Source of the DNA: Archangium primigenium
GTDB taxonomy: Bacteria > Myxococcota > Myxococcia > Myxococcales > Myxococcaceae
Assembly (NCBI RefSeq): GCF_016904885.1
Contig: NZ_JADWYI010000001.1
Location: forward strand, 6,200,001-6,264,000
Direction of reading: 5' to 3'
DNA: 64,000 bases
Each line of letters opens with the position of its first letter. The first letter of the stretch is position 1. Shown piece by piece: positions 51,066 to 59,288 of this stretch. Both the position numbers and the translations under genes were made by a program. The notes beneath the pieces were generated by a model. It ran no database searches. It was not told the origin of the DNA and was given only the letters and a program-made list of their open reading frames with translations.

Positions 51066-52670
51066 TCAGGTGGGCGTCGCGTCGGCCCGCGGCGCGGCGG
51101 GCGCCTCGCGCTTGTCCTCCTGCTTGGGCTCGGCCTTGATGGAGCAGCCGTTGGTGTCGCAGACCCCGCCCGCCTCCAGGTCGAAGCGCCAGCGGTGCCG
51201 CGGGCACACGAGGTAGCGGCCCTCCTCGATCCAGCCCTCCTTGAGGTCCGCGCCCTGGTGGGGGCAGAAGCGGTTGACGGTGTAGCGCTGGGTGCCAGTG
51301 GACACGACGGTGCGCTCCTTGCGCGCCTCGGCGGCGAGCACCGTGTCACACATGGCGCGCACGTCCTCCACCTCCGCGGCGAGGAAGTTGTGCAGGGTGG
51401 CGTCGTAGACGTCCGGCGCGCGCGAGGCCCGGAAGCGGAAGGACAGCAGGAAGTCCTCCCAGTTGAGCTTGCGATCCAACACCCGACCGAGGTCCACCGC
51501 GTTGGCCGTGAGCATGTAGCGGCGCGGGTCACGCACCTCGCCCACCACCTCCACGCGCCGGGTGCGGAAGTCCACGCGCAGCAGTTGGGTGGGCAGCTCG
51601 GTGAGGCCGAGGTAGAGCGGCATCGTCACCCGGTCGGCGAGCGAGAAGGCGTCCAGCTTGTTCTGCAGCTCCTCGCGCAGCCGCACGTGGATGCGGTCCA
51701 CCTCCTCCAGGAGGATGTTGCGCCGCCGCTCGCGGAAGACGTGCGCCTGCCGGGCCGCGTAGTCCGCGAGGTAGCGCGCCACGTTCTCGTCGGTGACGCG
51801 CTCGGGCACCTGCGCGGAGAAGTCCCCGGAGCCCGCGTCCACCACGTCCCCGGGCATGGGCTCGAGCAGCCGCGGCGCCCGAGTGCCCAGCCGGTTCTTC
51901 AGGTACGCGAAGAGCTCGGGGGCGCGGGGGAAGATGTTCACCGGCTCCAGGTTGAGGTGGAAGAGCGCCGGGTCCAGGAAGCAGGCGGGCCCCGCGGACG
52001 CCAGGTAGGCGCGGGGCTGGATCGTCTCGATGGCGCGCGCCACCGCCTCGAACTTGCTCGCGCGCTTCTGGCGCGAGTGTTCCGTGTACAGCTCGCGCGA
52101 GTAGTCGTAGCAGGTGGGGTGCCAGATGGCGCCCGAGAACTGCGCGGTGAAGACGTCCACCGGGCCCTCCTCGGCGAGGATGCGCGGCAGCCGGTCGTGC
52201 ACCTTGCAGTCGTTGAGGTTGAGGAAGGTGCGGCCGTCGGCCTGCACGAGCAGCGCCGAGTCCCGGTTGGTGCCCGAGTCCGTGAGGTACAGCTTGAGGT
52301 AGCCCCCCCGGAAGGCGACCTCCTGTTGATCCTCGCACGTGAGGACGCGCCGGGCGCCATAGGCGAGGAACGTCTCGTGGAGCGCGGTGCGGCGGAAGCG
52401 GCCGAGCACCACGGTGAAATCGCGTCGGGTGAGGCTCCAGAGGAAGTCCGGGTCGAAGTGATCCTTGTGCTCGTGGCTGATGTAGAGGAAGCGCTCCTTG
52501 GGCGAGTGCTCCAGCTTCTCGCGCACCAGGGGCGCCAGGTCGTGGTTGCGCGGAAACTGCATCCACGCCGCGTCGAAGGCGCCCTGGGACGTCAGCCACG
52601 GATCGGCCACCACCAGGGCGTGTTGGGTTTCGATCAAGAAGCCGGCGTGCCCCAGGAACGTAATCTGCAT
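51066..52670 (-). CDS. MBL-fold / Rieske iron-sulfur protein (NamH/CMAH-like hydroxylase)
   Basis: A 534-residue cytoplasmic protein; the ATG at 52670 follows GGGGGGAG. The N-terminal metallo-beta-lactamase fold has the metal motif HEHKDH (His66, His68, Asp70, His71). The C-terminal Rieske domain binds a 2Fe-2S cluster via Cys469, His471, Cys489 and His492 (CPHQGA, CPRHRW). This pairing is typical of UDP-MurNAc hydroxylase NamH of actinobacteria and CMP-Neu5Ac hydroxylase of animals, which insert oxygen into N-acetyl groups to give N-glycolyl sugars. In those enzymes the Rieske part can be at either end. A sugar-nucleotide hydroxylase is therefore likely; the substrate is unknown. Confidence 0.85.
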   Translation of the reverse strand: MQITFLGHAGFLIETQHALVVADPWLTSQGAFDAAWMQFPRNHDLAPLVREKLEHSPKERFLYISHEHKDHFDPDFLWSLTRRDFTVVLGRFRRTALHETFLAYGARRVLTCEDQQEVAFRGGYLKLYLTDSGTNRDSALLVQADGRTFLNLNDCKVHDRLPRILAEEGPVDVFTAQFSGAIWHPTCYDYSRELYTEHSRQKRASKFEAVARAIETIQPRAYLASAGPACFLDPALFHLNLEPVNIFPRAPELFAYLKNRLGTRAPRLLEPMPGDVVDAGSGDFSAQVPERVTDENVARYLADYAARQAHVFRERRRNILLEEVDRIHVRLREELQNKLDAFSLADRVTMPLYLGLTELPTQLLRVDFRTRRVEVVGEVRDPRRYMLTANAVDLGRVLDRKLNWEDFLLSFRFRASRAPDVYDATLHNFLAAEVEDVRAMCDTVLAAEARKERTVVSTGTQRYTVNRFCPHQGADLKEGWIEEGRYLVCPRHRWRFDLEAGGVCDTNGCSIKAEPKQEDKREAPAAPRADATPT

Positions 52671-52947
52671 GGATGGACTCCCCCCAAGAAGTCCGGCCGA
52701 CGGAGGTCCCGGCCGGAGTGGATTCCCGAACGGTGGCGCCACTCGTTCGGGAAGCAGGAAGGCTGGGGTAGCCCAGGGCTGGCCGCCATGGCCTCGGGGT
52801 GCCGGTGCGGGGTTCACCGGGCGGCAGGTGGAGGGCTCATCCTTCGGTTTTCCCGAAGGGTGACGCACTGATTTCCTATTTGCCGAAGGATGGGGCGCCT
52901 TCTATCTAGGGGGGAAGACTTTTCGGGGCTCGAAGGACAGGGGCGTC

Positions 52948-53946
52948 ATGGAAACGCAAAGCGTGGGCAGTCCCGCGTTGTGGGCGGGCTTCATCGTGTT
53001 CGTGCTGGTGATGCTGGCGTTGGACCTGGGGGTGTTCCACCGCAAGGATCACGCGGTGAAGTTCAAGGAGGCGCTGGGCTGGAGCGGGGTGTGGATCTCG
53101 CTCGCGCTCGTCTTCAACCTGGGCATCTGGTGGAAGTTCGGCGCCACGCCGGCGGTGAAGTTCCTCACCGGCTACCTCATCGAGAAGTCGCTCTCCATCG
53201 ACAACATCTTCGTCTTCGTCGTCATCTTCTCGGCGATGAAGATTCCGCAGCTCTACCAGCACCGGGTGCTCTTCTGGGGCATCCTGAGCGCGCTGGTGCT
53301 GCGCGCGGGGATGATCTTCGCCGGGGTGGCGATGATCAACCGCTTCCACTGGCTCATCTACGTGTTCGGCGCGTTCCTCATCATCACGGGCGTGCGGCTC
53401 TTCATGCACCGCAACGAGGAGGAGAACCCCGGGGAGAGCCGGATGCTCGTGTGGGCGCGCAAGCTCATCCCGTCCACGGACCAGTTGCACGGCCCGCACT
53501 TCTTCACGCGGGACACGGGGCGCTGGCTGGCCACGCCGCTGTTCATGACGCTGGTGCTGGTGGAGCTGACGGACGTGCTCTTCGCGCTGGACTCCATTCC
53601 CGCCATCTTCGCGGTGACGACGGACCCCTTCCTCGTCTTCACCTCGAACATCTTCGCCATCCTGGGCCTGCGCTCGCTCTTCTTCGTGCTGGCGGGGGCG
53701 GTGGAGAAGTTCTCCTACCTCAAGGTCGGCCTGTCCGCGGTGCTCGTGTTCGTGGGCGCGAAGATGACGCTGGTGGACGTGGTGCACGTGCCCCCCGCGG
53801 TGTCGCTGGGCGTCATCGCGCTGCTGCTGGGCGCCTCCATCGTGGCGTCGCTGCGCAAGGCGCGCGCGCTGGAGCAGTCGGCGGGGCCCAAGCCGCCCGC
53901 GGCTCCGCTGAATTCCGAGACGTCGCGCCAGCCGAGCCGGAGCTAG
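52948..53946 (+). CDS. TerC/Alx-family membrane protein
   Basis: A 332-residue protein with about nine membrane helices. Conserved acidic motifs of the family lie in the helices: VMLALDLGVFHRK, TGYLIEKSLSIDNIFVFVVIFSAMKIP, and LVLVELTDVLFALDSIPAIFAVTTDPFLVFTSNIFAILGLRSLFF. The Glu and Asp residues within these helices are thought to bind metal. Family members are linked to tellurite resistance and, in recent work on Alx/TerC, to manganese export. A short hairpin (CCTTCGG/CCGAAGG, 52844-52862) lies upstream, but no clear manganese riboswitch was found in the 277-bp leader. Confidence 0.94.
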   Translation: METQSVGSPALWAGFIVFVLVMLALDLGVFHRKDHAVKFKEALGWSGVWISLALVFNLGIWWKFGATPAVKFLTGYLIEKSLSIDNIFVFVVIFSAMKIPQLYQHRVLFWGILSALVLRAGMIFAGVAMINRFHWLIYVFGAFLIITGVRLFMHRNEEENPGESRMLVWARKLIPSTDQLHGPHFFTRDTGRWLATPLFMTLVLVELTDVLFALDSIPAIFAVTTDPFLVFTSNIFAILGLRSLFFVLAGAVEKFSYLKVGLSAVLVFVGAKMTLVDVVHVPPAVSLGVIALLLGASIVASLRKARALEQSAGPKPPAAPLNSETSRQPSRS

Positions 53947-53958
53947 CGTCGGGCCAGG

Positions 53959-53979
53959 CCGGGCCCCGTGGGGGCCCGG
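53959..53979 (+). terminator. Hairpin after terC-like gene
   Basis: A 9-bp perfect GC stem (CCGGGCCCC with its complement) and a 3-base loop, 12 bp after the stop codon. No T-run. Confidence 0.5.
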
Positions 53980-54013
53980 ACGTGGGACGCGGAAGTCGGG
54001 CCCGGAAACGACA

Positions 54014-54045
54014 AAGGCCGTGAGCCCCGAGGGACTCACGGCCTT
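54014..54045 (-). terminator. Terminator of the tRNA transcript
   Basis: An 11-bp perfect stem (AAGGCCGTGAG with its complement), loop of 10, lying 8 bp beyond the 3' end of the first tRNA on the minus strand. The minus strand continues TTTGTCGTTT, a broken T-run. Confidence 0.7.
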
Positions 54046-54053
54046 CATCGTGT

Positions 54054-54125
54054 TGGGCGCACCAGGATTCGAACCTGGGACCCCTGCCGTGTGAAGGCAG
54101 TGCTCTACCGCTGAGCTATGCGCCC
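54054..54125 (-). tRNA. tRNA-Val (CAC)
   Basis: A 72-base cloverleaf on the minus strand: acceptor GGGCGCA pairing with TGCGCCC, discriminator A, D-arm AGCTCAGCGGTAGAGCA, anticodon stem CTGCC/GGCAG with loop TTCACAC (anticodon CAC, reading GTG) and T-arm with GGTTCGAATCC. CCA is not encoded. Downstream of its identical twin. Confidence 0.95.
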
Positions 54126-54151
54126 GACTGCCGTATCGCGTCCGTAGGGAG

Positions 54152-54223
54152 TGGGCGCACCAGGATTCGAACCTGGGACCCCTGCCGTGTGAAGGCAGTG
54201 CTCTACCGCTGAGCTATGCGCCC
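54152..54223 (-). tRNA. tRNA-Val (CAC), second identical copy
   Basis: Same 72 bases as the neighbouring copy, 26 bp upstream on the minus strand. The two likely share one transcript following the Hsp70 operon. GTG is a frequent Val codon in this GC-rich genome, which fits a duplicated gene. Confidence 0.95.
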
Positions 54224-54275
54224 CCGACGAAGCGACGGGGGGCTAAATGCCACCCACCGTGGCCCCTGTCAACGC

Positions 54276-54530
54276 CTATTCACCCGCGAGTCGTCCCAGC
54301 TTTTTGTCCAGCTCGCGCAAGCGGCGCTTGAGGCCCGAGAGCTTCTTGCCCACGGCCTGGAAGTCGCCGCGCGGCGCGTAGTGCAGCGTGCGCAGCAGCT
54401 CCTCCTGGTGCCGATCCCAGGCCTGCTTGCCGCGCTGGAGCGAGCCGAGCGCCACGGCGAGCCCCTGGGCACGCCGCTCCTCGGCCAGCCACGCCAGGGC
54501 CCGCGTCTTCACCACGTGACGGATGCCCAC
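54276..54530 (-). CDS. Small coiled-coil hypothetical protein
   Basis: An 84-residue basic, wholly helical protein (TRALAWLAEERRAQGLAVALGSLQRG; QEELLRTLHY; LSGLKRRLRELDKKLGRLAGE) with heptad-like Leu spacing at the end. No family is recognised. It is the last gene of a four-gene operon behind the SCP2-like gene (25-bp gap). Confidence 0.72.
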   Translation of the reverse strand: MGIRHVVKTRALAWLAEERRAQGLAVALGSLQRGKQAWDRHQEELLRTLHYAPRGDFQAVGKKLSGLKRRLRELDKKLGRLAGE

Positions 54531-54555
54531 GCGGGGCCTCCCTTCGTGCGGGGGT

Positions 54556-54984
54556 TCAGGTCCCCTCGTCGGGGTAGTCGGTCCGCAGTCCCGCGAGCAC
54601 GCGGTCCGCGAGGCCCTTGAAGCGCAGGCGCTCGATGAGCTGCTGCAGATCCCCCTTCACCGCGATGCGCCGGCGCAGCACGGCCTCCACGGGATCCAGG
54701 CTGCCCTGCAGCAGTTGCTTCCAGACGCTGTAGGGCGCGCGCGCCAGATAGGCGGGGTCCAGCTCGTCCAGATCGTCGGGGTCCTCGAGCACGCGGGGCG
54801 GCTCGATGAGGCAGTCGTGCGTCACCACGTGCACCACGAAGGGGCGCGCGAGCCGGCCCGGCTCCGCGTCGACGATGACTCCCACGTCCCCCTTCCAGCC
54901 CCGGGCGGCCAGCGGACGCTCGGGGTCCGCGTTCACCAGGCGCACCGCCTCCTCGCACCACTCCTTGGATGGGAACGTGGCCAT
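54556..54984 (-). CDS. SCP2-like (sterol carrier domain) protein
   Basis: A 142-residue cytoplasmic protein that begins 8 bp after the Hsp70 gene stop. The pattern SKEWCEEAVRLVNADPE, GWKGDVGVIVDAEPG, FVVHVVTHDCLIE, YLARAPYSVWKQLLQGSLDPVEAVLRRRIAVKGDLQQLIERL matches bacterial SCP2-type lipid-binding proteins, in which the last part forms the hydrophobic pocket and a helix (VKGDLxxLxRL). The ligand is not known. Close linkage with Hsp70 and a TPR-like lipoprotein suggests a joint envelope or motility task. Confidence 0.8.
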   Translation of the reverse strand: MATFPSKEWCEEAVRLVNADPERPLAARGWKGDVGVIVDAEPGRLARPFVVHVVTHDCLIEPPRVLEDPDDLDELDPAYLARAPYSVWKQLLQGSLDPVEAVLRRRIAVKGDLQQLIERLRFKGLADRVLAGLRTDYPDEGT

Positions 54985-54992
54985 GCCGCCGG

Positions 54993-56627
54993 CTACCCTC
55001 TCCGGAAGATGCTCTTGATGCTGGAGAACAAGCCACTGCCCCCCTCGGGCTGCGTGGCCGGCGTCCCCGCGGTCTGCCGGGCCTTGTGCGCCCGCTCCTC
55101 GGCCACCCGCGCCAGCTCCTTCTTGAGCAGCTCGGGCGTGTCCCGCGTGGCCAGCTCGATGCGCCGGGGTCCACCGCCGGGCTCGTCGACGAGCACCTGC
55201 AACAGGCACTCCTCGTTGAGCCGGAAGTCGATCTTCCTGCCCGCGGCCTCCGCGGGCACCTTCAGCGTGCCCAGGTACTCGTTGTCCACCACGAGATCGC
55301 TGTCCCCCTGGAAGATGTCGATCTCGATGAAGGGCGCGCCCGGCTCCTTGGGCGGAGGCAGGCGGAAGCTCTTCACCACGGGGATGATGGTGTTCTTGTC
55401 GATGACGCGGCGCACGCGGCCGTTGGGCAGCGCGTAGCCGATGGGCATGGACACCGCGTCCAGCAGCGTCACCGCGTCGAGGCTGCCGAGCGACTCGGCC
55501 AGCAGCGCGGCGCCCAGGGCCACGCACTCGTCCGGGTGCACGCCCTTGCGCGGCGGCTTGCCGAAGTGCTCCTGGATCCGCTGCTGCACGAGCGGCATGC
55601 GGCTCTGGCCACCCACGAGGATGATCTCGTCGATCTCCGAGCGGCTGATGCCCTTCTCGGCCAGCACCCGGTCGCACAGCTCGAAGGTGCGGTCCACCAG
55701 GTCCATGGTGAGCGCGTTGAGGTTCTCGCGCGTGAGCGGGATGCGCACGTCCACCGGCTTGCCCTTGCGCTCCTCCAGGAAGGGCAGGTCGATGAGCACG
55801 TTGGGGATGAGCGTCAGATCGATCTTGGCCGCCTCGGCCGCGTTCTTGATGCGCTGCAGGGCGATGGGATTGCCCGACAGATCGATCTTGCTCTCCTCCC
55901 AGACCTTCTCGAGGACGTAGTCCACCACGCGGTTGTCGAAGTCCACGCCGCCCAGGAAGGTGTCTCCGCCGGTGGCGAGCACCTCGAAGACGTTGCCCGT
56001 GAGGTGCAGGACCGACACGTCGAAGGTGCCGCCGCCCAGGTCGTAGACGAGGATCTTCTGCTCCAGCCCGCGGTTGAAGCCGTAGGCCAGGGCCGCCGCG
56101 GTGGGCTCGTTGACGATGCGCTTGACGTTGAAGCCCGCGAGCCGCCCGGCCTCCTTGACCGCCTGGCGCTGGCTGTCCGTGTAGTAGGCCGGCACGGAGA
56201 TGACGGCCTCGTCGATGGGGCCGCCGAGGAACTGCTCGGCCATGGTCTTGAGCTGCTTGAGGATGAAGCTGGAGACCTCGGCGAGCGTGTACACGCGCCC
56301 CCCGAGCGTCACCGCCGCGTCGCCCTCGGGGCCCTCGACGATCTCGTACTTGAAGTAGCCCTTGAGATCCTCCACCACCCGGGACTCGTACTTGCGGCCA
56401 ATGAGGCGCTTGGTGCCGTAGAGCGTGTTGGTGGGGTTGGTGACCATCTGATCCTTGGCCACGCCGCCCACCAGGAGCTCCCCCTTGGCGGAGAGGGCCA
56501 CCACCGAGGGCAGCACCAGATTGCCCCGGTCCGTGGGGACGATCTTCGGGATGCGGTTCTTCACGGACGCGACCAGGGTGTTGGTGGTCCCCAGATCGAT
56601 CCCGATGATGCGAGGTCTTTCCGCCAT
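54993..56627 (-). CDS. Hsp70-family chaperone, short form
   Basis: A 544-residue DnaK-like ATPase; the ATG at 56627 follows AGGGGGGAC. The nucleotide-binding domain has [13 protein letters not shown] (7-19), [17 protein letters not shown] (~185-201) and [18 protein letters not shown]. The substrate-binding beta domain follows ([60 protein letters not shown]). It is about 95 residues shorter than DnaK: the helical lid is reduced and the end is a Gly/Pro linker with a basic tail ([10 protein letters not shown]). No dnaJ or grpE is adjacent, so it is not the main DnaK; a specialised chaperone of an operon with a TPR-like lipoprotein and an SCP2-like protein. Confidence 0.93.
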   Translation of the reverse strand: MAERPRIIGIDLGTTNTLVASVKNRIPKIVPTDRGNLVLPSVVALSAKGELLVGGVAKDQMVTNPTNTLYGTKRLIGRKYESRVVEDLKGYFKYEIVEGPEGDAAVTLGGRVYTLAEVSSFILKQLKTMAEQFLGGPIDEAVISVPAYYTDSQRQAVKEAGRLAGFNVKRIVNEPTAAALAYGFNRGLEQKILVYDLGGGTFDVSVLHLTGNVFEVLATGGDTFLGGVDFDNRVVDYVLEKVWEESKIDLSGNPIALQRIKNAAEAAKIDLTLIPNVLIDLPFLEERKGKPVDVRIPLTRENLNALTMDLVDRTFELCDRVLAEKGISRSEIDEIILVGGQSRMPLVQQRIQEHFGKPPRKGVHPDECVALGAALLAESLGSLDAVTLLDAVSMPIGYALPNGRVRRVIDKNTIIPVVKSFRLPPPKEPGAPFIEIDIFQGDSDLVVDNEYLGTLKVPAEAAGRKIDFRLNEECLLQVLVDEPGGGPRRIELATRDTPELLKKELARVAEERAHKARQTAGTPATQPEGGSGLFSSIKSIFRRG

Positions 56628-56687
56628 GGTGGAGTCCCCCCTCTGTATCACGTCAGGAGGCGTCGTGCGCACTTCTCGTACTGGACC

Positions 56688-58385
56688 TCAGGGGTCTCCC
56701 CGGGCCAGGAGCCGACGGGCCTCGGCGCGCACTTCCTCGGAGGGGTCGCGCCGCAGGGCCGACTCCCAGAGCAGCGGGGCCAGCCGCGGCAGCTTCGTGC
56801 CCAGGGCGCGCAGGGCCTCGCGGCGCTCGGTGACGCCGTGGGTCAGCCGCTCGTGCACGGCCTCGTCCTCGCACGTGCGGGCCCCGGGCTTCTTCTCGCG
56901 CAGGAGCAGCTCCGCGTCCGCCAGCCGCGCCTCGGCGAGCTTGAGCGCGTCGGACGCCATCAGCCCGAAGCCGTTCAAATCCTCGGGAAACTCGGTGCCC
57001 CGCTGCCGCGCCCGCTCCACCGCCTGGGAGGCGAAACGTGCCAGCCGCGCCGTCGCGCACAGGCGCCGGGCCGCCGCCAGCGGAATTCCGCCCTCCGCCG
57101 AAACGGTCTCCTCGCGCGCCGACCCCAGCGCCCACACGGCGAGCTGCCGCGCCGCCACCGCCGCCGAGAAGGCCTGTGCCCGCTCCTCGCGGATGGTCAC
57201 CCAGCGCCAGAGCACCACCGGGTCGGGGTCCTCCGGCGTGAAGGCCCGCTGGTACTCGGTGGAGGCCTCGCCCAGGCGCCCCGAGGCGTCCAGGAGCACC
57301 GCCATGCGCAGGTAGAGCTCCGCGCTGCCCGCCTTCTCGCGCAGGGCCTCCAGGCGCGCGGCCACCTCGTAGTCCGCCACCGGCCGGGGCAGCGCGCGCA
57401 GCACGGCCAGGAGGCTGTCCAGGGCCCGCTGGCGCTCCAGCGCGTTGCGGCCCCCGCGCAGCACGTCCAGGAGCGGATCCAGCACCTTCACCGACACGTA
57501 CTGGCCCAGCTCCTCCGCCGCCTGCCAGCGATCCATGGGGTCCGGCGCCCCCAGGGACTGGCGCAGGTCCGCGATGCCGCGCAGGTAGTGGTCCACCTGG
57601 GCGGACTGGGCCAGGGGCTCCGGGGAACCCATCGCCTCGCGCTCGGCCCGGGCCCGCGCGAGCCGGGCCGGGAAGTCCTGGAGCCCGGCGCCCAGCGGAT
57701 GGGCGGCCACCCGGGCCTCGGCCTCCTCCAGTTCGCCCGACACCAAGAGCCCCTCCACCTCCAGCGCGAGCAGCCGCCGCTTCACCTCTTCCCGGTGACG
57801 TCCGGCCGGGAAGTCGCGCAGGTAGCCGAAGAGGCGCGAGGCCCCCTCCTTCCGCGCGCGGGTGAAGCTCTCGTCGTCCAGCCGGCCCTCGACCTCCAGG
57901 CGCCGGGGATCCTCCGGGGCCTCCTGGAGGAACTCGCGCAGGCGCGCCGTGTCGTCCGTGGTGGCCAGCTCCTTGAGCTCCGCGGCCTGCACCAGCCGCC
58001 GCGCCTCGTCGCGGTGCACCCCGTCCGGATGGTCCGCCACGAACTGGCGCAGCGCCACGGCGGTGCCCGCGTCCCGGGCCGCGTTGAAGCGCAGGCCCTC
58101 CAAGAGCACCCGCGCCCGGCGCGCCTGGGTCGTGTCCGGATGGGCCTCGATGACGCGCTTGTAGGCGAGCACCGTGTGCAGCCGCGAGGCCTCCTCGAAC
58201 TCCAGCTCCGCCACGCGCACCCGCACCGCCTCGGCCTCCTCCCCCTCCGGGTACTCGCGCAGGAACGTCCGGTAGGCCTCCAGCGTGTCCGCGTCCGCCG
58301 CCCGCTGATAGGCCCGGGGCACACCACAACCGGTCAGCAATACCACCAGGGACAGGGCCTTGAGCTCACGCATCCCCGTCAGCAT
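56688..58385 (-). CDS. Helical-repeat (TPR-like) lipoprotein, first gene of the Hsp70 operon
   Basis: A 565-residue lipoprotein (lipobox TGC after LSLVVLL); the ATG at 58385 has GGGAGGGGG seven bases upstream. Almost the whole protein is helical repeats: AYRTFLREYPEGEEAEAVRVRVAELEFE, ALRQFVADHPDGVHRDEARRLVQAAEL, LREFLQEAPEDPRRLEVEGRL, LFGYLRDFPAGRHREEVKRRLLALE, each with the YPxG-like turn of outer-membrane TPR (Sel/YfiO-like) repeats, then a HEAT-like part (DRWQAAEELGQYVSVKVLDPLLDVLRGG). It probably acts as a scaffold at the periplasmic face of a membrane. It heads the operon and lies 60 bp before the Hsp70 gene. Confidence 0.85.
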   Translation of the reverse strand: MLTGMRELKALSLVVLLTGCGVPRAYQRAADADTLEAYRTFLREYPEGEEAEAVRVRVAELEFEEASRLHTVLAYKRVIEAHPDTTQARRARVLLEGLRFNAARDAGTAVALRQFVADHPDGVHRDEARRLVQAAELKELATTDDTARLREFLQEAPEDPRRLEVEGRLDDESFTRARKEGASRLFGYLRDFPAGRHREEVKRRLLALEVEGLLVSGELEEAEARVAAHPLGAGLQDFPARLARARAEREAMGSPEPLAQSAQVDHYLRGIADLRQSLGAPDPMDRWQAAEELGQYVSVKVLDPLLDVLRGGRNALERQRALDSLLAVLRALPRPVADYEVAARLEALREKAGSAELYLRMAVLLDASGRLGEASTEYQRAFTPEDPDPVVLWRWVTIREERAQAFSAAVAARQLAVWALGSAREETVSAEGGIPLAAARRLCATARLARFASQAVERARQRGTEFPEDLNGFGLMASDALKLAEARLADAELLLREKKPGARTCEDEAVHERLTHGVTERREALRALGTKLPRLAPLLWESALRRDPSEEVRAEARRLLARGDP

Positions 58386-58507
58386 TACCACCCCCTCCCG
58401 CCGGGCCCAACCCGCCTCTCCCCGTCCGCCCGCCTGGGTGGTTTTTTTGACCACACACCGCCTCGGGCCGACCATCGGCTCCGGACTGGCTACAGGGAGG
58501 TCGCGAC

Positions 58508-59275
58508 ATGAGGCTCGGCATGATGCTCGCGGGACTGGTGCTGCTCGGAGGGTGCGCCACGGGCAGCCCCCCGGGGGGACGCCTGTTCGCCACCACCTAC
58601 CAGCACCGCGCCCTGACGCCCGTGGCCGCGCCCCGCCCCGCTCCCCCGCCCCCCGAGGCGCCCGGGTCGGCGCCGGGCAAGACTCCCTCCCGGCTCGCCG
58701 CGCGGCCGGCCCCGCCGTCCGGGACGCGCGAGGACGTGCTCGCCGCGGCGCGGGGGCTCGTGGGCCAGAAGCAGGTGCGGGTGGCGGGTCGGACGTGGCC
58801 ATCGGACTGCACCGGCTTCGTCGAGGCCGTGTATTCCGAGGCCGGCGTCTCCTTCCGGAGCGCGGCCCAGGCCGGGGACAACGGCGTCACGGCCTTCTAC
58901 CGCTACGCCCGCGCCCAGGGTCGCGTGTACACGAAGGGCAAGCCCCGCCCCGGGGACCTGGTCTTCTTTCGCGAGACGTATGATCGGAACAAGGATGGCC
59001 GGCGCAATGACGGGCTCACCCACGTGGGCCTCGTGGACGCGGTGGAGGCCGACGGGACCGTCGTCGTCATCCACCGCGTGAGCCGCGGCGTGGTGCGCTA
59101 CCGGATGAACCTCGCCCGGCCGGGCCTGGGCAAGGATCCCCGCACGGGCGTGGTGCTCAACGACATGCTGCGCGTGTCCAAGGGCAACAAGATGCCCGTG
59201 CTCACCGGCCAGCTCTTCGTGGCCTATGGCTCGGTGCTCCCGGAGTCCAGCGCCAGGACCGTGGCCCGGCGCTGA
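58508..59275 (+). CDS. NlpC/P60- or CHAP-like lipoprotein
   Basis: A 255-residue lipoprotein (lipobox GGC after MMLAGLVLLG; ribosome site GGGAGG seven bases before the ATG). A Pro/Ala linker leads to a cysteine-peptidase-like domain (~75-210): the catalytic Cys in SDCTGFVEAVYSEAG, GKPRPGDLVFFRETYDRNKDGRRND with a calcium-like acidic loop, and His in LTHVGLVDAVEADGTVVVIHR. The Cys-(x~70)-His order and GDLVFF block match NlpC/P60 and CHAP enzymes, which cut peptidoglycan peptides. Divergent from the TPR-like lipoprotein gene; the 122-bp gap holds TTTTTTTGACC at 58442-58451, a possible -35. Confidence 0.87.
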   Translation: MRLGMMLAGLVLLGGCATGSPPGGRLFATTYQHRALTPVAAPRPAPPPPEAPGSAPGKTPSRLAARPAPPSGTREDVLAAARGLVGQKQVRVAGRTWPSDCTGFVEAVYSEAGVSFRSAAQAGDNGVTAFYRYARAQGRVYTKGKPRPGDLVFFRETYDRNKDGRRNDGLTHVGLVDAVEADGTVVVIHRVSRGVVRYRMNLARPGLGKDPRTGVVLNDMLRVSKGNKMPVLTGQLFVAYGSVLPESSARTVARR

Positions 59276-59288
59276 ACCCCGGCCCGGC

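Noticed and set aside
52671-52947. A yybP-ykoY manganese riboswitch before the TerC gene
   Set aside because: Expected from family knowledge, but I cannot find the conserved loops; only a short CCTTCGG/CCGAAGG hairpin is present. A covariance search would decide.
54054-54223. Integration site of a mobile element (direct repeat of tRNA-Val)
   Set aside because: The repeat is two complete tRNA genes 26 bp apart, and no integrase or transposase is present in the window.
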